Assembly (NCBI GenBank): GCA_038501625.1
Contig: JAZAYU010000079.1
Span: 1,984,001 to 2,048,000, forward strand
Length of the DNA stretch: 64,000 nucleotides
Direction: 5' to 3'
Origin: Corbicula japonica
Lineage: Eukaryota > Mollusca > Bivalvia > Venerida > Cyrenidae
The stretch's first letter is position 1. The number at the start of each line of letters is the position of its first letter. The notes under the pieces were generated by a model. That model did no database searches, was not told the DNA's origin, and saw nothing but the letters and a program-made list of their open reading frames with translations. Of this stretch, positions 1 through 12,225 are shown one piece after another. Position numbers and translations under genes: made by a program.

Positions 1-57
1 ACCTTACCGAGCGAGTTCGTGCTACGCACCTACAACCCACAGTGTGCATACTGACCT

Positions 58-283
58 ATGCATTATATAAAAGTGGAGCTGGCGGATGAGTGCCAGCAAT
101 TGTCTTCAAGATGCCACCGAAGAAGGCAGCAAGAAAAGACACCAAAAAGAAGCGAGCGGCCACTGCAAGCTATATTTTTAGCAGCAGAATTAGCAATATC
201 TGCTGTTGTAGCGGATTTATGTACTGCCTCCATAAGTGAACTTGGAAATCGCACGGAGATTTTGCGTTGTGAGCACGTTGTCA
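58..283 (+). other. Possible 5' gene fragment in a CpG-richer segment
   Basis: A TATA-like TTATATAAAAG at 62-72 precedes two overlapping frames. From ATG 111 the frame reads MPPKKAARKDTKKKRAATAS, a basic N-terminus. The frame from 58 runs on as LAAELAISAVVADLCTASIS and ELGNRTEILRCEHVV to a donor-like GTCA|GTAAGT at 283. A frameshift between them would join a basic tail to a helical, histone-fold-like stretch. I do not recognise the gene. It may be a gene start, a decayed copy or chance. Confidence 0.25.
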
Positions 284-1183
284 GTAAGTACAACTCACTT
301 ACCACCTACGCAACGTTCGACGAATGTAACCTCTAACCCCTACACGTGGCGTGCGGGCCAGATACTCACAACTTGCGCAACCGTGAGCGTGACGTGCTTC
401 CTCTCTGCTCTTGCCACGTCCGACCCAAAAACGAAGCGAACGTGACATCCGCAAAACGTACGAAAAAAAAAGATGCAGTAGCTTAACACTACCACCATAA
501 AAATCAAATGCTACATCTAAAGACATTCCATTGCCTAAAAGACTGCATCTCAAAATCTCTTCATGAACATTCGCAACCGACTGGAAATACTATTAAGGAG
601 AAAAACTGATCAACGATTAGACAGTCCTGTAAATGGTTTATTTGCCCAAATAGAAATAATTTATTTGATGGAATTATGTCTCGCGGGCCACTGAAGTCCA
701 TCACATTGGGGAAATCATTGATTTCATTTAGAAAAAAAGAACAAACATGATTACAATACTAACAAGAAATATCTTTAAAAAAGATAAACGGCGTTGATGG
801 AAAAGATTTATATACATAAGAAAGAAAGAAATACAGAGAGGCAAAGCAGACACATTTTAGTTATTTTATTTTTTTTGTTATAGCTGTTGACGAACCCTCC
901 CTGCCTTCTTAGTATGACTTAGAGATTAAGCGACCGAATCATGACAACTCATTAGTTTATTGTAAGTGTCTTTCAAAAAAAATGTTGAAGCTGTTGCAAC
1001 AATTTCATACAGTGATAACAAGTCGATTAAAGAAGCAATTTATTCAGTTTCAATAAAATACCTCGTGTAGAGTGAGAATTCAAGATGAATAAATGTCCTT
1101 GAAATTTAATAAATATAAATAATAACAGCCTGTTACAAGAGCGAAATCTACCAACTTTTACGTATATTAACTTTAAAAAAAAT
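284..1183. other. No recognisable gene or repeat
   Basis: CpG-richer to about 460, then AT-rich. Nothing family-level was identified. Confidence 0.5.
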
Positions 1184-1257
1184 GTCCATCCTGAGTATTG
1201 AACCCGGGGCCTCCGCCTGAGAGGCGAGAGTTTTAGCCACTATACTACAATGATCTT
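1184..1257 (-). pseudogene. tRNA-Glu(CTC)-like pseudogene or SINE head
   Basis: The minus strand shows GTAGTATAGTGGCTAAAAC (D-arm/box A), an anticodon loop CTCTCAG and a box-B-like CCCGGGTTCAATAC. The acceptor stem and one side of the T-stem do not pair well, so a working tRNA is unlikely. Confidence 0.45.
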
Positions 1258-1779
1258 GTATATCGGACTTGAAATTAACAATCAGTATCAAAGGAACTAG
1301 AAAGGAACCAGTAAGAACTACAAATATATACACTTCTCTTTCGTTTTACACGGTGTATTGTATGCAAGTGTTTACCTGACACCCAAGAATATTCCATATA
1401 ATATTGTATTTAAGCCATCAATATTGACTTAACTGGTTACTTAAATCGTAAATATGTTTTTCCTCCAATACAACACCCACTAACAACCAATGGTATTAAT
1501 CTATTTGATTTTTCCGCTGCATAATAATAAAATCCCACTAGATACCTCTCCACCCTGCTAGATGCCTCTCTGGTGTAAATAGCTACCAATCGAAATAGTT
1601 TATTTCATTTTCCCTCTGCATAATAAGAGAATACGAGTATTATTTACAACATTTCATTGGTCGAAAAACTAGGTCAAAAGTGAGCTTAGACAGCTAACGC
1701 CGAATAAACGATCACAATAATTATATTATACTTCCTATAAACATTCTTGTTTTGTTGTTGTTTTTTATTAATAGATTCT

Positions 1780-1900
1780 AGGTACCTTGACGATTTATTA
1801 AAAATCTTGGGTCTACAAAATATATCGGATGAATTCTTTAACAAAGCAAATAATTGAAAAAAGCATGCAAACTTTCTTGATCTGATTTTTTCCATTTATA
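1780..1900 (+). pseudogene. RT-element fragment with YLDD box
   Basis: The frame at 1793 reads YLDDLLKI, the RT catalytic box. It is followed, after decay, by a stretch ending in TFLDL. It matches the better-preserved copy at 3191-3498. Only a remnant is left. Confidence 0.55.
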
Positions 1901-2064
1901 ATGGTTTCCTTAGTACTCGAATATTAAAATGTTAAAAGAATGATTAAAATATTGTAAATATTCCATTTTAAGTTGTTGATGTCCCAAAATATTACGGGGT
2001 TGATATTTCTCAGCTTGTTTGCTTTTAAGAGCTGGTAAAAATTTTAAATATTTCCAAAAAACAG

Positions 2065-2300
2065 TGAAATATGCATATCAGGAATGGCAACATCCAGCAG
2101 ACACAGCCTCCGCACACAGCCAAAATGTGGAGTGGAGAAAAGAGCATGGTATTAACATAATCAGTTTCAATATGGACGCCACAAACAATTAACAAAAGCG
2201 AGAACCCGAGGGGTTACCGATTGGAACGGTCAATGGCAAAACAATTTGCCACTGGGGGTTAAAACCAGTTTCTAGGGTGAACCAACCTAAATCAAATAAT
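2065..2300 (-). repeat. 3' tail fragment of the RT element (family R)
   Basis: On the minus strand it carries the family R tail: GCCACTGACCGTTCC-like, GTTAATTGTTTGTGGCGTCC and TGATATGCATATTTCAC. It is truncated and non-coding. Confidence 0.65.
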
Positions 2301-2404
2301 ATAATAATTAACGTTATATTTGCATTACAGAAAAACTTTTAAAACAGGGTTATCGGTACCAGAAATTAAGCCAACCTTTCTTAAGTTTTATCGTCGATAC
2401 CCAA

Positions 2405-3000
2405 ATTAAATGTGAAAATAAAAAAATATAATAAATATAAAAAATACAATGTTGATTTCTCTACGATTTTCATAAAAACCATCTGTAAATCCAAACAGAA
2501 AGGTTACCAACATGATATTCTACAACGATCTGCATGTCTGGTGATTAACCCATCTACAGTTTATATGTATGCTAACCTCTTTGTTTTCCACGACTGTGGC
2601 GAGCGTTTAAAAGTTTATGGAGTTTATAGGGAAATCTTGTATCGGATATTGACTGACAAACGGATAATATTATTTATGTTTTAACTTGAAATGCTTTAAA
2701 TTGTAGGATTCAATATGTTGGACAAACAGGACGCCCTTTGAAAACACGTTATGGTCAGTACTGTTCTAAAATAAGAAAGAATATGAAAATCGTTAAATTT
2801 AATCAAAAAGGTTACCAACATGATATTTTACAGCGCTCTGCAGACCTGGTGATTAACCCATCTACAGTTGATCATTATGCTTACATCTTTGGTTGCACGA
2901 CGGTGGCAGTTATTTAAGCGTTTAGAAGGGTTTATGAGGAATTCTTTTCTTAAAGGAACCTAGAAGCTTGATTTGTTTCTTTTATCCCTGTCGTCGTGCT
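2405..3000 (+). pseudogene. RT-element C-terminal fragments, one with a GIY-YIG-like piece
   Basis: 2412-2684 reads KGYQHDILQRSACLVINPST followed by VYMYANLF, the tail segment after RT in this family. 2707-2760 reads IQYVGQTGRPLKTRY, the signature of a GIY-YIG endonuclease. 2805-2930 repeats KGYQHDILQRSADLVINPST. RT followed by GIY-YIG is the Penelope-like order. The class is inferred. Confidence 0.6.
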
Positions 3001-3149
3001 CTTCCTGATTTTACTCCAGGAGCTCTGGTCTCGGTAAGATCATTGAGTACCCGCCCTTTTGCTGTGCAATGCTATTATCTTCTTATGTTTTATAAGTTTT
3101 TGTGCCTTTACATGCAACATTGTTGAGCCGTTGGGTGGGTTGGAGTTCT

Positions 3150-3592
3150 TTCACAACAACATTATTACAGCCTTTAACAACACCTCGACGTATCTTGATG
3201 ATTTGTTGAATATAGATAATAACAATTTTCCATCTCTGGTTAATAAAATTTCTTGTACTTGTTTTGTGAACATCAAGATGACATTATTACAGCCTTTAAC
3301 AACACATCGACGTATCTTAATGATTTGTTGAATATAGATAATAACAATTTTCCATCTCTGGTTAATAAAATTAACCCTCCTGAACTACAACTTAATAAAG
3401 CAAACACTTCAGATATGCGAGCAAACTTTCTTGATGTTTATCTTTCTATTGAAAATGGATACGTCATTACTAAAATATATGATAAAAGAGACGATTAAAA
3501 ATTTAATATAGTAAATTTTCGGTTTTTAGACGGCGATGTTCCTCTTGCAAACACTTACGGGGTTTATATCTCACATCCTGTTCACTTTTCTA
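3150..3592 (+). pseudogene. RT-element fragment with duplicated YLDD segment
   Basis: AFNNTSTYLDDLLNIDNNNF (YLDD at 3191-3202) is directly duplicated about 120 bp downstream, where it reads YLND. It then continues with PPELQLNKANTSDMRANFLD, ENGYVITKIYDKRDD and, after a stop, FRFLDGDVPLANTYGVYIS. It is broken by stops and by a SINE at 3593. Confidence 0.75.
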
Positions 3593-3877
3593 GATAGTGT
3601 CTCTAGCTGGGAGCGAACCCGCACCGTCACGGCGACAGCGCCTAGCCATGCAATTCCTGCGACGCAACCAACTGAGCTAACCGGGACAACGCCAGAAAAC
3701 GTTGATCGGATAGCCCTGATATACGTAACAATCACTGCATGACATCGGTAACGGGTTAATTTACTGATAACAGTACTGACTAAATGTACGGGGAGACTTT
3801 TTACGGCCGCCACACTGCACAAATAGCGCTACTGTGAATTTCAAATGATGGTGTCTCTAGCTGGGAGCGAACCCGCA
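3593..3877 (-). repeat. tRNA-derived SINE (family S) inserted in the RT element
   Basis: On the minus strand it shows a box-A-like TTAGCTCAGTTGGTTGCGTC, a box-B-like GTGCGGGTTCGCTCC, and a tail with GTCAGTACTGTTATCAG. A second head (GTGTCTCTAGCTGGGAGCG) begins at 3849, so it is a one-plus-fraction tandem copy. The flanking RT-element sequence resumes on the far side. Confidence 0.8.
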
Positions 3878-5295
3878 CGCTTCCAACGATGTAAATGATT
3901 TCAATGAACGTAATCTTTGCATTAAAGAAAAACTTTTAAAGGTTATCGGTATGATAAATTAAGGAAAACCTTTTGCAAGTTTTATCGCCGATACCCAGAT
4001 ATAATTACAAAATACAGGTGCAGTTTAAAATCACTATTGCAACAAGGTATTTCACAGGCAGTATTTTATGGAGATTTAGTTTATAAAAGAAAATAAAAGG
4101 CAATATTAATTTCTTCCGGTTATTCGTAAAAACCATGTGTAAACTCAAAAAGAAAGGTTACCAACATGTATGATATTCTTCAGCGCTCTGCAGGCCTGGT
4201 ACTTAACCCATCTACAGTTGATCACTATGCTTACCTCTTTGGTTGCACGACGGGGGCAGGGGTTTGAGAGTTTATGAAGGTTTATGGGGAAATATTTTCT
4301 TACAAGAACCTAGAAGTTCGATTTGTATCTTTTATCTCTGTCGTCGTGTTCTTGCTAATTTGAGTCAAGGGGCTCTGGTTTCGGTAAGATCATTGAGTAC
4401 TCCCCCCCCCCTTTGGCTTTTTGTGTGCTATTATCTTCTTATGTTTTATATGTTTGTGTGCTTTTGCATGCAACATTTTAAGCTGATGGGAGAGTTGGAG
4501 GTATTTCACCAAGACAACTTGTGCATGTTTGTCGTTATGAGAACCTTTTGGGGTAAGTGTAAGGTTGGTGCACCCTAAGACCTGGATTAAACCCCCAGTG
4601 GCAATTTGTTTTGCCACTGACCGTTCAAGGCCGTAACCCCAATGGTTCTCTTCTTTTGTTATTTGTTTGTGGCGTATTATTTGAATTGAGATACTTATAA
4701 CAAATATGCTCTCTTCTTCACCTTTTCTTTTTCCATGCGTTGTGAGGCAGTGTTTCGCGAGTGTGGCGATTCCTGATATGCATATTCCACTTTTTTTGTT
4801 AAAGTACCTATAAGCTCGATCTATTTCTTTTATCTCTGTCATCGTGTTCTTGCTGATTCGACTATGGGGACTCTGGACTTTGTAAGGTCATTGAGTACTC
4901 ATCTGTTTGCTTGACAACGCTTCAAACTTCTTTTGTTCTATATGCTTGTGTGAGCTTTTGCAATCAGCATTGTCGAGTTGCTGGATGGGTCGGAGAAAAT
5001 TGAACAAGAAAACTTGTACTTGTTTTTTTTCATACGAGAACCTGTTGGGGCAAGTCTGAGGTCGGTGAACCCTAATACCTGGTTTAAAACCCCAGTGACG
5101 AATCTTTTTGCCACTGACCATTCCAAGAATGTTTCTTCCTCCGTTCACATCTTTGTTAATTGTTGTGGTTTCTTCTTCGAAATAAGTCATTTAATAACAC
5201 ATTCTCTCTTTTTTCTATACGCTTTGGCTATGTCGGGAGGCTGTGTCATCTGAACGTGGCCATTTCGTATATGCATATTTCACTTTTTTTAAAGT
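3878..5295 (+). pseudogene. RT-element C-terminal region plus two copies of its 3' tail
   Basis: After the SINE the frame resumes as GYRYDKLRKTFCKFYRRYPD and SLLQQGISQAVFYGDLVYK, then KKGYQHV and a tail with LAYLFGCTT-like remains. The non-coding tail (GTGCACCCTAAGACCTGG, then GCCACTGACCGTTC, ending TGATATGCATATTCCAC) occurs at 4500-4795. A second truncated tail lies at 4796-5290. There is a run of ten C at about 4402-4411. Confidence 0.7.
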
Positions 5296-5299
5296 AGCC

Positions 5300-6755
5300 A
5301 CATACACAACTACAGAACATTTCACATAGACAAGCTTGACGAGCAATAAAAACACAATGTTAAAAACCAACATCAAAGATAACCGGCAAAAAATAAACAG
5401 ACGACACAAGGAAAAAAACAAAGAATATGTGTATGGTATTCTTTTCCATTTACTTTTGACATGTCATTCTTGCATTTAACCCTTTACTTGGTAAATTTTA
5501 CTATACACTTGAAAATCGATAGGAATGTATAAAAACAGTTGGCGAAGGTTTTAATTTGAAAGCCCGTTCAGCGCAGTCGGTATATCTAGGTACAAACAAA
5601 AACAACATAAAGGGGTCATAACTTTAACACTGTATAAGAAATAAAACTATCGAGCTTGAATTTAATTGCACATGATTTTTGATATGGATTAGTGCATCTA
5701 GAGAGGATCAAAATTATATCAATATCATAAATCTTTATCAACGCCTCTTAGGGTATGTCGTTTTACTTTGTCTTGAAAAAAAAAAGAAAAATAGTTGTAA
5801 CAGTTTGCATTCCTGAGTTTACAGACACAAAACAGTTTTCAGTTCACTCCTATAAAAGAATTTTTTGAAGAATATCACATGAATTACACAAGTGTATCAT
5901 AGCTGTTGTTTGGTTCTTCAACCAATAACCGATTTTTTCATAATTGAAAGTTTGATCTGATTAGTTTGCCCGGTCGAATGTCAGCGTCTGAGGCATTTAA
6001 TATCTTCCTTTATCTACGTAAAGGCTATCAAAATGTCACCGACGTATTTGGCCTTCTGTGAAATATCTTAGATCAGACTTAATCAGATTAGCAGAGTGTG
6101 TTTTTGTTACAATTTAAGGATAATAAATTTAGTCTACAAGTAAATTCACACGACAAAAATGATGAAAACTATAACTTAACGCCGGTTCTTTGTACTTGAC
6201 ATAGGGTGGAGCGGAAAGAGAAATTTATCATGCTTCATAATTTTCCAGTCATCATACTATTTCATTAGTTCTTATATTTAAAATATCTGTCTATAGTGGT
6301 TTGGACATAATCCAATCTGATTAAAATCATCTCCTGAAAACCGCTACGCTATCAGGATCTGACGACGAGTAACTAAAACGTGCTTTTATCACTAACCCTT
6401 TGAACCAATCAGATTGTCGCCTACAATATCGCAAAAGTGAAAGTAAACATACTATTTAAACCATGGAAAGTGTTGACAGTCTGCGTAAAACATATTTAAC
6501 TGAAGATATATGTGTTTATGTGGTATTGCATTCATTTCTTAAGTATTGACATCTTTTGCGAGCGTTATAAATCATGATTCCTGTGTTGACAATTTCTAAA
6601 AATAGTAATCGGGGAAAACCGCTATAACTTATGTCCGGTATCTGCGGGCCGTCATCAGATCTAACATTTTGTTAGATCTGACTTAAGTGAGATTGGACAT
6701 AATCATAAGTGTTTCTCGCCAGTGGCAAATTATATTTTACATGGTTCTTGAATGC
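5300..6755. other. AT-rich spacer with one short stem-loop
   Basis: No gene seen. 6656-6665 and 6671-6680 form a perfect 10-bp stem (CAGATCTAAC) with a 5-nt loop. Short AGATCAGACTTAATCAGATT-like motifs occur nearby. Confidence 0.5.
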
Positions 6756-6759
6756 GCAC

Positions 6760-6955
6760 AACCTCATCTGGATATTGTTCAATCACCCCAATGATATACT
6801 TCCTGCTTTTTCAAATTCTATCTTTGGCATTCTCCGAGATAAACGGGTACATATTCTTGGATCGCCATCCTAAATTCCATTCTGTTCAGTTGTGTCCATT
6901 GTTTTCTGGTTTCGGGCAAATCCATTCTTTTATATGAGGAACATTTGCCGATATA
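6760..6955 (-). repeat. Dispersed repeat family B, partial
   Basis: GGATATTGTTCAATCACCCC, TTTGGCATTCTCCG, CCATTGTTTTCTGGTTTCGG and CCATTCTTTTAT match the complete minus-strand copy at 11735-12225. Confidence 0.7.
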
Positions 6956-8984
6956 CAAGAAATGGTATCACTATTCGAGGTCTTTTAGTCTAACAAATGA
7001 ATACAACAAGAGATATTCCAAACAAACAAACACAACTAGCTTATGACACCATCTGGCACAATGTACAGGTACTCGATAATCATAGAGACGCCAGAGCAAC
7101 AGGAGACAAATCAGCAATTCCACGACCGCAGAAGTAAAGTTAAATTATATTGATCCTCCTTCTCGTCCTCTTCAGTTCAAGAGGTGAGCAACGCGGACCA
7201 GTAATCTTACATGCAAAGTGTTTAAGAATATCTTGTTTATAAGCCAAATTGGAAATCAAACTCGTACGGCGACAGCGGCGAGCAACATTATATCCGGAAC
7301 TCTACAGTAGAGAATGCCGGGACATCTCAAAATAAATGTTGCGAGGTTAACCCTTTTATCGTCACTTGGTGAACCGGTAATCAATTATATACTGACAACA
7401 GTATAAACCTATTTACGCGGGGAAACTATTTTTAATGACAGCAGCACTACACAAACAGTTCCTCTGTGATTCTTAAAATTATTAATGATTATAATGGGAA
7501 TCGAACCCATGTGGCGACACGTCTATGTAACCGGTTTATCCTTACCAATATAGCTTTCATGCTTACAGACAAAAATTGTATCTTAACAAATAACTTTTTT
7601 TGATTATATCAATATTTTCCTGGCTGAATGGCTGAATTTAATTAAATTGTGTTTTGATGAGTTTGATGTATTTATAACAAACAATTTCCACAAAATTTTA
7701 AGGCACAACTGTTTAATCTTTGAATTAACATGTAAGGTAAATACTAGGCGAATTATGTCTGTCAGAAAAAACACATTCACAAAACACAGCCTATCCAAAC
7801 GGCAAATTTAATTGAAAAAAAATCGTCACAAACCGCTCCTCCTTGATGCGATCGAAGGAAAACTTGATAAGCACGGTGGGTATAGTTTGAAAAATGACTT
7901 TTGTGATCAAATTAAATGTCAATCTGTAGTCTGATATTATGCTGATATAACCTTAAGCTAAGCTCTCACCTTCATAAGACGATGAATTTTGTATCACACT
8001 GTGTACAGTTTCTTTAGACATAAAGAGAATTTCAATCACATATCGTGTCCATCAGATAGTTTTAACGAAAGGTTTAATTTAAACATTATTGATAATATCT
8101 GGTGTTTTCAACCTTTGAATCTACAAATGTTCTGAATATTGACTGGCTGTGATGACTTGACTTACTATTACCAGACAATCCATCTGATGGTGTCCTGAAT
8201 GTTTAAAATGTTATAAAACGTGTTAATGTCAATTTTATCACGATGTTAAATTTTTTTAAAGAATTTTATAACGGACATTATGTTTATCTAACATAATGAA
8301 TTTCACAGACGGAGATTCTTCAAATCATGCAACATGGTTACTTTTAAGACAGCTTATTGGTTAATCTAAAGAGAAATTCTGTTCAATTAAGACGAGATGT
8401 TTCATTTAATTTGATATCATGTGCTAAATGACTACACCACTTGCACTCCTCATTACTCACTTGTAAATAATGGGACCGGTTGTCTCATAATTATATACTT
8501 ATTTTCGGAGAAAAATAATTATTGCATTTGGCGAATTATGTTTTAAAAAGTTAACAAGGAAGACATTGCAAGCAGACCTGTCGTAAAACATCCAAACTCG
8601 CCGAATAGATATAAAACGGGAAAATAGAGATTGATGGCTGCATAAATTAATAAGACCAGCAGAGGGGCAAATAAATAATAATAATAACAATAAGATAATA
8701 CTCAAAACCAACGCAATTTCAATGTAAATAAATGCTTTTGATAATAGAAACCTTAATTAGATATATAACAGCTTCTGAGTGATTTGTAACGGTGTGAAAT
8801 TGAAGGTCAGGTGTGATGTCTAAAGGAATAAAAAGAAAACATCAGTGATCGAAAAAAGTCTCTGGAGACGTATTGTCGTGGCCACTGTTAAATTTGTATT
8901 ATCAAAATCTGCTTTATCTGGTGCAACCTGAAAAAAAACCTCATAAACACCATCGAAATAGTTCTTTTTTATGTGTTAATACTG
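6956..8984. other. AT-rich spacer with a decayed SINE
   Basis: 7345-7510 is a worn family S SINE on the minus strand (GGTAATCAATTATATACTGA, GGGAATCGAACCCATGTGG). I see no gene in the remainder. Confidence 0.45.
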
Positions 8985-9150
8985 AGTTTTACTCAACCCG
9001 TGGCTAGGCGACGTAGATAGTAACATGCATACGTTAATGCCCATGGACAGGCTTAATTAAAACGAGCCTGCAAAATCTTCATAATTGCCGTGTTAGGTAG
9101 CTAATTAAAGTTCCCTTTGATCCATTTTAAATTAACTCTAAACACGATTG
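8985..9150 (-). repeat. Dispersed repeat family B, partial
   Basis: It carries the opposite end of family B: CTCAACCCGTGGCTAGGCG, GGCTTAATTAAAACGAGCC and AAAGTTCCCTTTGATCC. Confidence 0.65.
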
Positions 9151-9317
9151 CTCATAGATCATTAATAGGTAAGGTAAATAAAATGTCATGTACAATACAG
9201 TAGTTCTCTGCGTTTAAAACTGGTTTTCACAAATACATCTTATGCATCTTACTTGTTTTAAAATGTAGTTTCGACGTTAATCGTCATACAGTTGTGGCTT
9301 CTAACATAAATAAAATA

Positions 9318-9690
9318 GATGAAAATGGAACTTTGGAAACCACCAAACACGACAAATATGAAAATATTGCAGGCTCGGTTTGATTTAGCCTTTTCATATG
9401 CAGTAATGAAAAATTATATTACGGCCCCACCTCCTAGCCCTTCCCGGGTTGAGCGCAACTCAATATTTACACCATTAAACTGTGCAATTTTAATCTATCC
9501 CAAACGATGTTATGCATATGGCGGTGATCATGGAACCTTCAATGCGGTATTTTCAGATTAATACCATTCCATGTTCAGCGGTCCCCGGATAAAAGAATGG
9601 GTTTGCCCTAAACAAAAAACCAATGAACGGAACTAAACATAATAGAATTTTGACGGGGAATCTGAGAATATAATTGTTTTACTCAATAAA
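9318..9690 (+). repeat. Dispersed repeat family B
   Basis: GATGAAAATGGAACTTTGG, GCAGGCTCGGTTTGATT, CGGGTTGAGCGCAACTC, ATGGCGGTGATCATGGAACC and CCATTCCATGTTCAGCGG. No protein-like frame is conserved between copies, so the 80-codon frame here is not a gene. Confidence 0.8.
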
Positions 9691-11734
9691 AACAATATTT
9701 TTTTTTTATTTTTATAAACATTATGGTCAAAGATATTGGCATGTTGTAAATCGATAAGTGCTCATACTATTCTATGAAATGAATCCGCGTAAAATGACAA
9801 TTTTTATTAGGACAATACTGTTAATTTTGATATACAGAACAAGCAAGCCATTTATCAGTTCTTGTCAGTCTATCCAATATAGAATGAGACAATTTTCTGG
9901 GAATATGAATTAGAAAACCTCCGTTGAATATTTGGCGTAGGTTGTAATGAAGGGTTGGATTATAATGCTGGTAGTTTGAAGGTTTTCTTCCTTACAAATT
10001 TTGATTAATATATTGTTAACCAAATTTATCATCAGCAATTTTTGTTTCATTAGAATATATTGTGCACCCTCTAAGTCATTTTGCAGATGCATAATACGAG
10101 AACCTCTATCAGAAAGTGCAGCGTAGATTTATTATACGAAAAAGATCTACATAAAATGTAGGAACCAGAGTTTATTAGTTTTGTCTTGAATTGTGCTTAT
10201 ATTCGTGACAGAAATTTCGATGGTAAATATAAATTTCAATCGCTTCAATCTCACACAGTCAATTATATTTCAGACATTATTTATATTTATGATATTTTTA
10301 ATTTAAAAAATGCAGTCTTGCAATCGAATATAAATAGTGCAATCATTTGTGTAGGTGTAAATTGTATCATCAACTTCACTTTGTTTTTCAATTCAATCAT
10401 CTGTTTTGCGTGTATTTTTTCTAGTTGAGTTTCATATTAAAATAATAAAAATGACATTAACTTATTTTTTCCTGCTTTACGGTCTTCAAAGGGTGTATTT
10501 GTTTTCAGCACTGATTTAACAGCAAGTATTCACCGAAATTTTCTGTTTTGTATGTACACTAACAGAAAACATAGGGATGTCTTCAATCATGTTTAAGAAG
10601 GTCGTTGACTTTGTCGGGATAGAATTGATATCAATTTCGCTTCTTATGTTTTATTTGAGTTGATCTCGAGGAGAAAATCATTCCAATTATATTAATGGTA
10701 TTAAAATGGCAATCATTTGATAAGAGGATTCAGGATATGTGGATATGATGTCAATTTGGATAAGAGTTAATCCATATTTCTTAAAGTAAGTTAGTTTTTC
10801 ATGATATCCCATGCGTATATCTGTTTGTATTTATTGATTTTGGCGGAGAAGTCAATTTCATAGAAAGTTTAAGATGCTTATTCTCATTAAATGTCTGATT
10901 TCCTTGTTATAAAATGGCACCATAATACAAATACTGTAAATTTGAAGACATGTAATTTAAACATATAACAGAAAGAATAAGTCTTTTCTTAAAGACAGCT
11001 CGCAAATCATCAACTTTGTATAAAAATATCGTATATTTCAAAACTTGGCGGTGATTTATTCTGTAGGAAAATATGAAGCATTATACAAATTAATATTGTA
11101 TAAGATTGACAAGTATTAAAGTCAGGAATGCGTGCAAAGTAATTAGTTACTGCCCATAAATATCCTCGCACTTTTTTCATCTTTCTCAGATCAAGTAAAT
11201 TTCAAAGTTATCTTTTCATGTTTTGTTCATGTACATGTTCTGATTGTCCGAACTCTGTGGTGCAGCAAACAATTACATTATATTAAATAAATGCTGTCCA
11301 GAAAAACGATCTTTGAAGAACAATGAGCACAAAATTATGCATGCGTTAGAAAAACAAATCTTCAAATTTAAATACAATTATTTAGTATAATGAAAGATAC
11401 AGGATTTCAATACTGAGAATCGCGTGTTCTGTTTAGACTTTAAGAAAAAAACGTCATTAAACTGTTATTATTACTCTAGCGCCTATTTTTAATCAAAGGT
11501 GTTCCACTGGTGCAAATTTCTCGATTTTTAATCCAAGAAATGACGGCGCCGAAACATATGTGCACTGTATTATCAAGAAAATTCTCTGCCTGTTACTAGT
11601 ATTTTACTCAAATATTTATGTGGTGAATTTTATAAGACTGTTGTAACATGTATAAGAAATATTGAAACATTCTTATCATTTATGTACTATGTTAATAGTA
11701 CTTCTAAATTTACTTTTTAATATTTCGGCCATTT
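9691..11734. other. AT-rich spacer
   Basis: Short open frames only, without family resemblance. Nothing supported. Confidence 0.45.
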
Positions 11735-12225
11735 TAAAGATGGGTGGTTTCAATATCCCAGCCAATATACATTTGGATATTGTTCAATCACCCACAAGGA
11801 TAAAATTCATGCTTTTTAAATTTTGCCTTTGGCGTTGTCTGTGGTATGCAGGATTTATATTCTAAGATCCCCTCTCAAAATTCTGTTCTGATTAGTTCCG
11901 CCCATTGTTTTCTCGTTTAGGGCAAACCCATTCTTTTATCTAGGGACCATACGCCACTGAACATGGAATGGTATTAATCTGAAAATACCGCATTGAAGGT
12001 TCCATGTTCACCGCCATATGCATACCATCGTTTAGGATGGATCAAAATTGTACTGTTTTTTTGGTGTAAATATTGAGTTGCGCTCAACCCGGGACTAGAC
12101 GGCGTGGGCAGTAAAAAGCATATCCATTACTTCACATGAAAAGGCTCAATCAAACCGAGCCTGCAATATTTTCATATTTGTCGTGGTCGAGGGTCTTCAA
12201 AGTTCCCTTTTCATCTATTTTATCA
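11735..12225 (-). repeat. Dispersed repeat family B, near-complete copy
   Basis: About 490 bp, from GGTTTCAATATCCCAGCC to AAAGTTCCCTTTTCATC. It includes AGTTCCGCCCATTGTTTTC and CACCGCCATATGCAT. It is used here as the reference copy. The family is non-coding and no clear inverted ends were seen. The class is unknown. Confidence 0.85.

Noticed and set aside
1184..1257. Functional tRNA-Glu gene
   Set aside because: The acceptor and T-stems pair poorly, so it is kept only as a tRNA-like pseudogene.
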